A DNA stretch of 37,306 nucleotides from Perkinsus marinus ATCC 50983. Taxonomy: Eukaryota; Perkinsozoa; Perkinsida; Perkinsidae. The stretch covers positions 34,766-72,071 of the forward strand of contig NW_003204865.1 of the NCBI RefSeq assembly GCF_000006405.1. The letters are read 5' to 3'. This document shows positions 19,312 to 28,253 of this stretch, piece after piece (the stretch's first letter is position 1; the number at the start of each line of letters is the position of its first letter). The translations under genes were made by a program, and so were the position numbers. Under the pieces are notes generated by a model. That model was not told the origin of the DNA. It worked only from the letters and a program-made list of their open reading frames with translations, and made no database searches.

Positions 19312-19488
19312 CAGTGTGGGAATATATATGTTTGCTTTCCTCAACTGAGCTTAGAAGTTTCCTCACTAATTATAGAAGTTCATATACGAATCCGAGTAGA
19401 AAATTGGAAAGTAGTTGAGTATTTCCCGAAATTTCCTCATTTTGAAACCAACATATGTAGTTGATAATGTGCATATTCTACCACACTG
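19312..19488 (+). mobile_element. Family A hAT-like MITE with 8-bp target duplication
   Basis: CAGTGTGGGAATATATATG at the left, CCACACTG at the right. The flanks TCTATGAT (19304-19311) and TCCATGAT (19489-19496) match at 7 of 8. This is one of the best-preserved copies and supports assignment to the hAT superfamily. Confidence 0.88.
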
Positions 19489-19892
19489 TCCATGATCATC
19501 TTGATAGTGTTCGTTGTCGTAATCATTCACTGAGTGTAACAAGGATCTCCACACCACTTGTGCTAACGAGGAAGGTTGACAAAAGTTAGAGTTGACGAAG
19601 AGCTACTACCCGCAGTGTGACTGTCACTTGAAGTTTCGCCCTAGTGTCACCACCTCAATTGATCACAATCAGGGGTCATCATAACGGTGTCGTCGATGTG
19701 CGCCCTGTGTCACCAATTTGGGTGGGGCTCCCTAACCGTTTCTCCTGGTGGAGGCCGAATCAACAACGAAGTTATCTTCCGTTTCACTTCACCTTGAAAG
19801 CCTAATCTCTATTGCGTTATCAGCTAGCAGTTGTTGTCTTTCTAGTGAGATCAGTCTTGGGAGCTCCTTGGTTGCGTTTCCCTTTTCACCTT

Positions 19893-21490
19893 ATGTCGGC
19901 AGTATCTACGAATGACAAGGCCACAGTATTGACGCTCAAGAAACGTCTTTCTGAGCCTGATAGAGACCTTATGGCTATCATTGATTCGCTCAGTTCTATC
20001 AACATGGACAAGCAGCTCTTGAAAGAGACTATGATTGGTAGTGTTAAGGCTTTACCATTATATGGCGCTTCAATCGAGGGAGGTTGTTTCTGTGTATTAC
20101 ACTCTACGTTGACTCTAGTAATTCGACAGTATTATCAAGAAACGATAGTCTCTTCGTAATGCCGTCATGTGTCTTATATGGCAATCTGCCTTATCGGCTA
20201 GTTTTAGAGCGAATTAGAATCGGGAGAAGTGTATTTTGATGATCAGCCTGGGATGATTGTGGTATCAGGTAAAGCCTTGAACAAAGCGGCCAATGCTGAT
20301 GAGACAACACCACGGGCCAAGAAGGCCGCAAAGAACCTCATGGGGGCTTGGAAGAAGAAGATTGATTATAAGCCTTCATCAGGTGACCATTTCACGGGGT
20401 AGTTCTCTTGGAGAAATATGGGCAATCTGACGGGCGAATAATTTAGTCTAGAAACTCTCAATGCGTCAGGCCATCATCACTCTCATCCGAAATCGGTCTC
20501 TAGTGCGGAGTCTGCGATGGAGAACTCGTCGAAGCCAGTGAATGGTCAACCTACTGCTGATGCCTCGACAACTGATGGCAGCTGCAGCAGTAGCAGTGGA
20601 AATACTGATCTCACGTCTGTCATGGAAGTAGCAAGATGCGGTGATCCGAAGAGAGACAAGGTCATACTACCGGGTGGACCGTGGTCGAGTGCTCCCAGTA
20701 CTGCAATGTTAGCGTAGGATTCCTAGTAGATAATTGAACTTAACGATTGACCTGTCGCTGATGGTTAGTCAGCATCCATGACCACAGACTATTCTCTAGT
20801 TGACACTAGCCCGTGTTAGATTCGCAATCTTCTATTCAAAGCACTGAGGCCTAGACGGAATCCAGAAGAGGCTGAACCCGCCGTCAGGGCTGTAGAGATT
20901 GAGGAAGAGTGTCATTCAAAGCTGTCAGAAAGGGAGTACGGCGCCTTGAAATGCAAGTTCTCACAGTGGGTAAATCCTTAGGTACTTGTCGCAAATACGA
21001 AGCATCAAATACAACTTGACGGACTCCTCGAACCCTGATTTTCAATGGAAGGTGGTGGACTAGCAGGTGTACTATTTAGGAGCGACTGCTGCCTTCAGGT
21101 GCTTGTAGGATTATTTCCTCGTGATAAGTACTCTACCCTGACTTCAGAAGACATGGCATCAGAGGCTAAGAACCAGGTGAGTCAACTTGGGTCACCTATC
21201 TAGAGGACAGTCGTCAAAATTCATCGTATCAGCATCGTGCCAATGCAGCCAAAGCTGCTCTGGAGGAATGTCAGTCCGATTGGGCTATGCGTCATGGTGC
21301 GATACAGAAGAGTGGCATGTTCCAGTGTGGAAAATGCAGGAAGAGTCAGACGACGTGAGCTAACTCTGCCGTCTGATATGTATGATTTTCACTATCTAGA
21401 TACTTTCAAATGCAGACTCGTTCTTCTGATGAGCCAATGACTACGTTCGTTACCTGTTTGAACTGCGGCAACAAGTGGAAGTTCTGCTAA
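19893..21490 (+). CDS. TFIIS: Transcription elongation factor TFIIS, 8 exons
   Basis: Exons: 19893-20037, 20269-20398, 20447-20660, 20820-20935, 20982-21051, 21099-21176, 21233-21354, 21400-21490; phases agree throughout (966 nt, 321 aa). N-terminal domain [21 protein letters not shown], then [20 protein letters not shown] and [12 protein letters not shown]. After a Ser-rich, His-rich linker comes the central domain: [32 protein letters not shown] and [20 protein letters not shown]. The C-terminal zinc ribbon has [10 protein letters not shown], the catalytic acidic loop [15 protein letters not shown], then NCGNKWKFC at the end. The four zinc Cys and the DE pair that completes the RNA polymerase II active site are all present. 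Role: rescue of backtracked RNA polymerase II by stimulating transcript cleavage. The intron 3 donor is GTCATA, not consensus, but phase and homology require that exon end. Confidence 0.92.
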
Positions 21491-21586
21491 CAATGCTACT
21501 ATTACGATGGCGGACCACTCCTTTGCTCTGCTAGTGATGCCACCACCCGCAATGTCATATTGTTCCTTACGCATCCTGCTGAGAAT

Positions 21587-22096
21587 GAATTGTGTTTTCG
21601 TGAGAATATTCCTGGGGCCTCCCTCGTGGGGTAAAGCCGTCGGAAAATCCTGTCGAAGATCTGATACGACTGGTCTTGGGTGTCGACAGGGGGACGAGAG
21701 AGACTTGTTGTTCGTGAGTATAAGCTGTATCCGTCCCTGGTCGTTCATTAGGCGCTGAGCATCTGAGATGCTGCATCTCCCATGATGTGACCCTGCATTT
21801 CCGTGAAATGTAGGATATGAAAATCCTAAAATTACCGAAACGAATTGTGTTTTCGTGAAAACATTCCTGGGGCCTCCCTCGTGGGGTAAAGCCGTCGGAA
21901 AATCCTGTCGAAGATCTGATACGACTGGTCTTGGGTGTCGACAGGGGGACGAGAGAGACTTGTTGTTCGTGAGTATAAGCTGTATCCGTCCCTGGTCGTT
22001 CATTAGGCGCTGAGCATCTGAGATGCTGCATCTCCCATGATGTGACCCTGCATTTCCGTGAAATGTAGGATATGAAAATCCTAAAATTACCGAAAC
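21587..22096. repeat. 255-bp tandem duplication abutting a tRNA gene
   Basis: The unit starting GAATTGTGTTTTCGTGA at 21587 repeats at 21842, 255 bp on, with only a few differences. The second copy ends exactly at the 3' end of the tRNA-Ser gene. On the tRNA strand each unit has short perfect hairpins (CATTTC-ACG-GAAATG and AGCATC-TCA-GATGCT). A long minus-strand open frame across both copies and the tRNA is a by-product. Confidence 0.92.
22083..22086 (-). terminator. Likely RNA polymerase III terminator of tRNA-Ser
   Basis: On the minus strand a TTTT run lies about 10 nt past the tRNA 3' end; a second TTTT follows shortly after. Pol III normally stops at such runs. Confidence 0.6.
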
Positions 22097-22177
22097 GACA
22101 CCTGAGGGATTCGAACCCTCGCGGGCAGAGCCCAACGGCTTAGCAGGCCGCCGCCTTAACCACTCGGCCAAAGTGTC
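22097..22177 (-). tRNA. trnS(GCU): tRNA-Ser, anticodon GCU
   Basis: The reverse complement folds as a class II tRNA of 81 nt. The acceptor strand GACACTT pairs with AGGTGTC (one G-U). The D region is TGGCCGAGTGGTTAAGGC, which also holds the A box. The anticodon loop is CTGCTAA between GGC and GCC. A long variable arm follows (GTTGGGCTCTGCCCGC). The T region is GAGGGTTCGAATCCCTC, which includes the B box. The long variable arm and GCU anticodon give serine, reading AGC/AGU. No intron, and no encoded CCA. Confidence 0.95.
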
Positions 22178-22583
22178 ATCTACTGAAAGTATAGTTTACG
22201 GAGAGGTGAGCTGTCCATCTCATCACCATGATAATATACAACGTCCACGGCCGACGTCAGGCGAACCGGGGAGAGCTGAAATGATGCCTCAAGTTTGTAT
22301 CACAATTTGCAATGCAGCAAACGCACCATAGAGATCGCAGGACGCAGCAAAGCGTTCGCACTTCTCACAACACAACACATTTCTCCTTTCGGCCGCTCAA
22401 CGGAAGATACAATTCTGCTCTAAAAGCCAACGAAAAACTTCAATGCTTGAGTTCACGTCGGACTCCGCATCCAAACAATGTGCCCTCCCACTCAGTGATG
22501 ATCGTGGGTGGCTCGAGGGTGCAGCACCATTGACGTGTCCATGACGAATCGCAAATCTGACGCGGCGCACGAGACATAAGAAA

Positions 22584-23075
22584 TCAGCTCATGGTGAGTT
22601 CATCTCCTCGTACTGGTGTAAGGATGAGACATCCATGACAGCGTTCTGATGCAACCAGTCGGCTACCTTCGACAGATGCGTCTGCAACAGTCCGCGATAT
22701 GCATGAGCTCTGATCGAAGACATATACTCGCATGAGCTCACTACTTCCTGTGCCGACCCAAGGGATATGAACAGAGTCCAAACTATGCCTACCTGTAACC
22801 CGCCAAGAGGCAGTATCGCCGTGGGCACTCTTTCTTCAACACCTCCAACATAGCGTCTGCGGAAGCATCGTACGACATGGTGGATTTACTACACTCGAAG
22901 TACCTGGAATCACGACGCGTACTACGGGGAACGGTGACTAGAGTAAGCACTCACAGGCCTCCAGCTGAGTACGCATTTTTCTGTTTCAGTCTGGCCAGGA
23001 GAGCATCACCACAACTTGCATCGAGCCTAACAAGGATGTCGCTGATATGACCCGTGACAGATTCGGACAAGACAA
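22584..23075 (-). CDS. Unrecognised gene, coding exons
   Basis: One exon reads VTGHISDILVRLDASCGDAL, then ARLKQKNAYSAGGL, with a GTGAGT donor near 22954. After TGATTCCAG the next exon (from about 22904) continues in phase: YFECSKSTMSYDASADAMLE and VLKKECPRRYCLLAGY. The last exon lies at about 22744-22584 and has two possible frames. One ends SSIRAHAYRGLLQTHLSKVA, then DWLHQNAVMDVSS. The other ends with VRGDELTMS. The choice depends on which AG is used. No family recognised. Confidence 0.4.
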
Positions 23076-23138
23076 TCCGCGGAGGCCTCGACACATGCCA
23101 TAAGTATCAGTCGACAGATGGAACTAATCCGCCAAATC

Positions 23139-23200
23139 CAAAATTGACAATCCATGTAATAATCAACTATAACATGGATTATCAAATTTGACAATTTTGA
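23139..23200. repeat. Imperfect inverted repeat
   Basis: CAAAATTGACAATCCATG and, inverted, CAAAATTGTCAAATTTGATAATCCATG face each other around a short AT-rich loop. It could be a tiny foldback element. Its flanks are unrelated to the three MITE families. Confidence 0.6.
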
Positions 23201-23341
23201 CAGCGATTGATCCTAATAGTTCGGAACCATAAGATTCGCGAAGAATGAACCCGAGTTGGTACCATACCCAACGCTCGCGCGACGGAAACTCGATCCCGAT
23301 CGGTCGAAGTCATTCACCATCGATACTTAGCTCAACCCCAT

Positions 23342-23512
23342 TTACTTCTTCGTGGAATATTCCACAACATATCGGTTCTCGCTGATGATCTGCGTTGCCT
23401 CTGCATCAGTAATCCTCATATAGACTTCTAAAACTGGTGGAATCTGTCCCGACCTCTCCGGAGGGGCGGTGACCATTGATATCCAAACCTGAGCGTCAGC
23501 AATAGGGATCCA
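23342..23512 (-). CDS. Short unrecognised coding exon or small gene
   Basis: From an ATG at 23512 the frame reads MGWIPIADAQVWISMVTAPP, then ERSGQIPPVLEVYMRITDAE and ends RYVVEYSTKK plus stop at 23342. Codon use and composition look coding. It may be a separate small gene. It may also be a last exon of the ankyrin gene on the same strand, with the family B MITE at 23558-23730 in the intron, if splicing occurs before the ankyrin stop. Confidence 0.4.
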   Translation of the reverse strand, partial: WIPIADAQVWISMVTAPPERSGQIPPVLEVYMRITDAEATQIISENRYVVEYSTKK

Positions 23513-23557
23513 ACCCATCGACAAATCTTCGCATCACGTAAATACAGTGTGTGGCAG

Positions 23558-23730
23558 TTTGATATGCAAATGTGTGTTATTTTTCCCGAGATTAAACTAT
23601 ATCGCATATACAATAAAACAATGGCTATGAACATATGTTGTGATGAAAGTACCCGTTCGGGACTGTGATGATAGCGACAGCTTGTTCACTATAATTTGTC
23701 CTACAAAATAACACACATTTGCATATCAAA
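23558..23730. mobile_element. Family B MITE
   Basis: About 173 bp with inverted ends TTTGATATGCAAATGTGTGTTATTTT at both sides, given here as TTTGATATGCAAATG then TGTGTTATTTT. The body has GTACCCGTTCGGGACTGTGAT and ACATATGTTGTGATGAAAGT. Three similar copies lie at 28.4, 31.4 and 32.8 kb. The target duplication could not be fixed. Each end holds the octamer ATGCAAAT. Confidence 0.8.
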
Positions 23731-23751
23731 TTCATACGCACCGTATGCGTG

Positions 23752-24505
23752 TCATCGAGTAGGAGTGATCTCTACAGCACTACCCACCAGACGGAGCATC
23801 TTATCTCTCAACGCCTTGAGCTCCCTAGGTGATTCATTTCTGCTGTTAGTGAGGTCCCAATCAGCTGACAACTCCTCGCTGAGTACCCGAGTGATGTCCA
23901 TCGTCTGGTTCCAGATCGATAGATGCAGTGGCGTGCCTAAAGGTTGAGACTTTCATGTTAAGTCTCAGCAGTGTTGGGAAATATGATCGCTTTCCTCAAC
24001 TGAGCTCAGAAAATAATATATGTAAATTCAGCTTGAAACGTACAAGAATCTCCGGAAATTTCCTAAAAAATTTTATTTCGTCACCAACGCTGTGTGTGAG
24101 TGACGTGTACAATGACAATGCTCACATTTGTCCCCTTTCCGCTGAGCGTTTACGCTGAAATTAAATTCGTTACATAGGAGGCGGATCAACCTGAATGCAA
24201 GTCTTGACCAGCCAGAATAAGGAGTTCAGCCTAGCCCACATGGAGTTCCGAGCCGACACTGCCAAGTGCAGCAGAGTGTTGTGTTTGCTATCAACAGGGT
24301 CGGACCACGTAGTTAAATCATCAGGAGATATCTCATCTTTGATAAGCGACAGAATCTGATAATGCTGTTATACAATACATCAAATTTCTGCTGCTAGCAC
24401 CTGTCTAGCTGCACCTTCGTCATTTTCTTCTAGCAGAGAGCGAACCTTTGAAGATATGTCATCACTTCTCGACCGTTTTTGTGGGCGCCTCGACGACGGG
24501 GACAT
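23752..24505 (-). CDS. Small ankyrin-repeat protein, 3 exons
   Basis: Exons 24505-24401, 24364-24191 and 23949-23752, all phase 0 (477 nt, 158 aa). The N-terminus MSPSSRRPQKRSRSDD is basic, with an NLS-like RRPQKRSR, followed by VRSLLEENDEGAARQ. Exon 2 has an ankyrin repeat: DPVDSKHNTLLHLAVSARNS. Exon 3 has another: GTPLHLSIWNQTMDITRVLS, then WDLTNSRNESPRELK. It ends AVEITPTR. Ankyrin repeats bind proteins; the target is unknown. Intron 1 is only 36 nt. Intron 2 (23950-24190) holds a family A MITE. The 3' end could differ if the exon at 23342-23512 belongs here. Confidence 0.65.
23969..24144 (+). mobile_element. Family A hAT-like MITE in ankyrin gene intron 2
   Basis: CAGTGTTGGGAAATATG at the left; the right end is worn (CCCTTTCCGCTG). 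The orientation is opposite to the gene. It makes up most of the 241-nt intron. Confidence 0.75.
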
Positions 24506-24659
24506 TCGAGCTCTATTATACCTATCCCGACAGGATTGAGAGTATACTCATTGACGGGATGCCCTCTCAAGTCCGACGCGATGACCCTCCACAGTCCTTC
24601 CTATTGCACAATATCCTACAAGCTGTGCTAAAGTCTAGGCTGGCTACTATGCTATGCTA

Positions 24660-25870
24660 ATATAATGATACAAGTGATGATGAGGTGTTCAATGTATTGT
24701 ATGTGACAATATTGTTTTCATACTATCAACTCCCACTCGTATTATTAATAATAATATGTCTCTATCTTCAAGGCTTGATGTTGAGATGGATAATGGAGAG
24801 TCTAGATCTACCACACAACGAATAGATACAAGGTGATAGAATATCATTATAATATAGAGACATTTAATATGATATAACATCCTGCTAACATGGTTACCGA
24901 TATAAGGTATATGATATTAGGAAAAATATATGATTAAAATAACAATATAATATTTATATCCTCATTAATTTCCTCTTCTTCGGACGACATCGTTGAACTC
25001 AAACCCTTGAAATTGGTAAGTCTGTCTTAATTCGATCAATAGTAGACGACTAACGGCACATTATTAATAATCGGTATCATCATTCAAGGTTAATAACTAT
25101 ATATATCATATATTGTATAATAATTATACGTATATTAACATATTGATTTATCTCTAATGATCTAAGAGGATCACACTAGAGGAACTCAACGCGAGATATG
25201 CTATTGACGATTTAGGATAAAAAATCCAAAATTACATTCACCGGGGCATGAGTAGATGACGCAGTGAGTATGTATTGTTAAAATAATCGTTCTATGATAG
25301 CGGAATAATTTACACAGCCAGGACGATTATGCTAAAATCACTATTGAGAATTCCGTGGGAATGAAATCATCAGATACCATCTCAGCCGCATACCAACACA
25401 CACTGATGTTATCATCGAGTATGCAACCTGACAGACTCCATGCGCTGAGTTCCTTTTGTCCGTCCATCACGATTTTGGAAAACACGCCCCTGTTTTAGGC
25501 AAACCTTTATTCCTCAGTACCTCTCTCGAGAAGACCCTTCAACGAAATAGGAACCACTGCCCTAATCGTACCGCAGACTAATGTTGCAACAACACCTTTC
25601 GCGAGCTAACAACACAGGCGGTAGCTACTGAAAATACCGCTAAGATGTATAAGATATCAATCCAGATGACGTGGTGAGTTTGGAAAAATCATTCACGCCT
25701 CACTAGCCCCCAATACGGCGCACCATCCTTGATGAACATCTCCTTCAACTAGATAGATCGTGGCACCTCCCGAGTTGGTTCTGTCAAGTAAAGCCCCTAC
25801 GAAATAGTCTTGTTACCCCTTCTTCTACGTCACAGGTGATCGTGCTTATGCCAACCCTATCAGGGACACA
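24660..25870. other. AT-rich intergenic region
   Basis: Especially AT-rich from 24660 to 25180, with many TATA/ATTATA words and local foldbacks such as ATTATACGTATATT. No gene, RNA or known repeat recognised. Confidence 0.35.
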
Positions 25871-25937
25871 CCGAAAAGGTGCTGCGAGCACTCAGATCTG
25901 CGGTAACGCAGGATCATAATCGATCACTCGGGCGCTC

Positions 25938-25982
25938 GCGACTGCTTCTAGTGTTGTGTGGTACAACACTAGAAGCAGTCGC
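25938..25982. repeat. Perfect hairpin, 20-bp arms, 5-nt loop
   Basis: GCGACTGCTTCTAGTGTTGT, loop GTGGT, then the exact complement of the arm. An extra GAAGCAGTCGC, the outer part of the right arm, recurs just downstream. Two more palindromes follow within 190 bp. Confidence 0.9.
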
Positions 25983-26005
25983 AAGAAGTCGTAGAAGCAG
26001 TCGCA

Positions 26006-26020
26006 GGCACAACTTGTGCC
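26006..26020. repeat. 15-nt palindrome
   Basis: GGCACAA, C, TTGTGCC. Part of the palindrome cluster at 25.9-26.2 kb. Confidence 0.8.
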
Positions 26021-26150
26021 CGTGGCTAGACCATTGTGCCACATTGCTTCCTTGCCCCTAATTTTCGGTCCGAACACAATTGTTCCTGTGTGCCAAGGTG
26101 CTGCAAAGCTAGAGCTAGTTGTAGCTCATACGTAGTTCGTAATCATAATT

Positions 26151-26171
26151 GTAACGTAACCGTTACGTTAC
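26151..26171. repeat. 21-nt palindrome
   Basis: GTAACGTAAC, one C, GTTACGTTAC; further GTTACGTAACG words follow directly. Part of the palindrome cluster. Confidence 0.85.
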
Positions 26172-26378
26172 GTAACGTATCTATTGTACGTCCGCTCTCG
26201 TACAAGGTTATATCTGTTGACTTGTCGTGTATTGAGTTCTATTATTAGGAGATTACTATCCTTAGAGTAGATCCGTATCATTCGCAGACGATTCGAGATC
26301 TTCTGGAGTCCATGGTTCCACTCACGTTCACGCAGCCCTGCAAGACCTACAGAAGTGGTAACTGGTGTTTCTTATGCT

Positions 26379-26566
26379 CAGTGCTGCAAAAAAAGTTCGC
26401 TCTCCTCACCTGAGCTCAATATTTCCCTCACATTTTATACACGAAATTGGGAGGATATATACCATAAATTTACAGAGAGTAGCAAAGATTTTCAAAATTT
26501 TTCTTCAGATTTTTTCATATTGTCACGAACACCTGTGATTGACCATGCACCAATTTTATGACACTG
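26379..26566 (+). mobile_element. Family A hAT-like MITE next to the sequence gap
   Basis: CAGTGCTGCAAAAAAAGTTC at the left and TTTATGACACTG at the right. The flank CTTATGCT and the visible TTTAT before the gap agree at 4 of 5 bases. Confidence 0.75.
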
Positions 26567-26571
26567 TTTAT

Positions 26572-26671
26572 NNNNNNNNNNNNNNNNNNNNNNNNNNNNN
26601 NNNNNNNNNNNNNNNNNNNNNNNNNNNNNNNNNNNNNNNNNNNNNNNNNNNNNNNNNNNNNNNNNNNNNNN
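26572..26671. other. Assembly gap, 100 N
   Basis: Exactly 100 N, a conventional scaffold gap of unknown real size. It lies between two family A MITE copies, so the gap may itself be repeat-caused. Confidence 0.98.
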
Positions 26672-26721
26672 TCTCATTCATCATGGCTGCCGATGATGAT
26701 CAGCACTGCCTGTTTGGATAG

Positions 26722-26925
26722 CAGTGTGGGAAAATATGCACATGTCAACGACAGGTGTTGTGACAATATGAAAATCTGACGGAATCGTTGGAAGGTCTGC
26801 TGATTTTTATTCATACGAATTCGAGCATGGATGTACAGAAACCAACAAGAATTCACTTAAATTTCCAGAAAAAAAAATTATCACCGACCACACAATAGTT
26901 GACCATGTGCATTTTTTCCCCACCG
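26722..26925. mobile_element. Rearranged family A MITE: two right ends facing outward
   Basis: The left side is the family right end inverted (CAGTGTGGGAAAATATGCAC), while the right side is again the right end in direct orientation (GACCATGTGCATTTTTTCC). The left-end block CAGCTGAGCTC is missing. This is a foldback form of the element. Confidence 0.65.
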
Positions 26926-27040
26926 CCGTTGGTATAGTCATCACACTAGATGTCTCTTCACGTCTCCCCTATTCTACGTGCTGGCCTCCTACCTAGTGCC
27001 AGCACACCAGCCCGGCATTACCAGCCGATTGCTGCTTACT

Positions 27041-27681
27041 ATGGGATCTCTTAAGGAGGATATATTCTATCAAAAGCCAATAATTATACGTGGTCGTTAC
27101 AGCACTTTCCTTTTTTTCAACTGTCAGGTCGACAGTGTGAATCTGCCAGGACAGAAGGGGCTTTTACTGTCACCAACAATCACTCTCTAGTCATGTCACA
27201 GCTTTCTCCTGGTAAGTTCAAAACTACTGCGATGTTCAGGAGTAATCACTGTTCGTGACGGCGCAGAGCACAAGGGTTTATTCATTTCTCATGGTTTAGT
27301 TTTCTTCAAGGAAGCATCCGGTTTGCTGAGTTGGTAGTTTTCCAAATGCCTTCGATGCAGTGGAGGGGAACTCTCAGGTTCCTAAGGAGGCGCTGATAAA
27401 TACAGAGCCACTCAGTTGCTGTCGGAGCTCCAGTCAGCGGCTAAGCAAACGGGGTGGGATAGAGTGCAGTCTCAGCTATGTAGCAGGGCGGAGAGGTTAT
27501 GCAACGCTCCTGAGCGGACGACTTTGGAAGTAAGTAATTCAACATGCCGAGTAGCTGAAACAACTCCATTTTTGTTGAGACATTCGACGGTTTACTGTTT
27601 CTACTTGAGCTTCTTCCCGAGTGGGCGAAGGTGACGATTGTGTTGATGCTTTGTACGACACTGAACGATGTCGTGTTCTAA
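27041..27681 (+). pseudogene. F1-ATP synthase delta subunit-like gene (bacterial epsilon type), frame-damaged
   Basis: The parts are in order. MGSLKEDIFYQK is followed, after a short intron ending TCAG, by VDSVNLPGQ. Then, in another frame, come GAFTVTNNHSLVMSQLSPG, a possible 28-nt intron, and VITVRDG...HKGLFISHGLVFFKEASGLL. Then come AFDAVEGNSQVPKEAL and DKYRATQLLSELQSAAKQ, each again in a different frame. VDSVNLPG, GAFTVTNNHS and SQLSPGVITV fit the beta-sandwich domain of the delta/epsilon subunit, and the RATQLLSELQ part its C-terminal helices. Three frame changes lie near 27160, 27320 and 27390. Either this is a decayed copy or the assembly has single-base errors here. The end (TFDGLLFLLELLPEWAKVTI and on to a stop at 27679-27681) is joined in phase but does not resemble the family. 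Confidence 0.5.
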
Positions 27682-28253
27682 CAAAGACATGCTGTCGTTG
27701 CACCCATTGTTATCATAGCCCTGCGTTGGTAGTTTTATAACGTGTTAATCAATAGCAGTGCAAGGAGAGAGCAGGGAAGAGATTCATCCCCACAGGAACT
27801 ACTGAACCAACAGTAGTTACTCAGAGTATCTGATGCCCGGCTTAGTCTCACCCGTCACGGCACGCGACTGCCCCTGGGGGTGACACTATACTCCCTGTCC
27901 ATTCATCGCCTAGCTCTACGAGATTCTTGGGGAGTTTCGACTAAGCCTAACGCGATCTGATGTGATTTCATGTCGATCGCCACGTGAAGGTGATGTCTCC
28001 TCTGAGGACTTTTAAGAGTACACTCGAGCCTGGCAGTGTATCTCCCTTGCGTTGTGAACTATTATAAAGGTATCGAGTTTAATACATGTCAATTCGCAAG
28101 CCAGGGATGACCACGATTGCCTTAGGCTGTTCTTCTGATAAAGTTGGTCGCAGTTGATAGAGCTCTTTGTGAGAATTCGGAGTACTCGCCACAACAGGGT
28201 CATGCCTTACTGCAGTTGTATATTGTCGGCCGTCTTGTCACTCGATTTCTTCT
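27682..28253. other. Intergenic region
   Basis: No gene or repeat recognised; presumably holds the promoter of the CENP-C-like gene. Confidence 0.3.

Noticed and set aside
20961-20981. A 16-nt intron in TFIIS (GTGGGTAAATCCTTAG)
   Set aside because: An alternative donor at 20936 gives a normal 46-nt intron, keeps phase and restores the expected [15 protein letters not shown] spacing.
21587-22096. Dicistronic tRNA-snoRNA transcript
   Set aside because: A TTTT run lies directly after the tRNA, which should end Pol III transcription, and no convincing C/D or H/ACA boxes were seen in the 255-bp unit.
21392-22171. 259-codon minus-strand open frame beginning MAEWLRRRPAKPLGSAREGS
   Set aside because: The start is a translated tRNA-Ser gene (a familiar artefact) and the rest is the translated 255-bp tandem duplication. 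No protein gene is supported.
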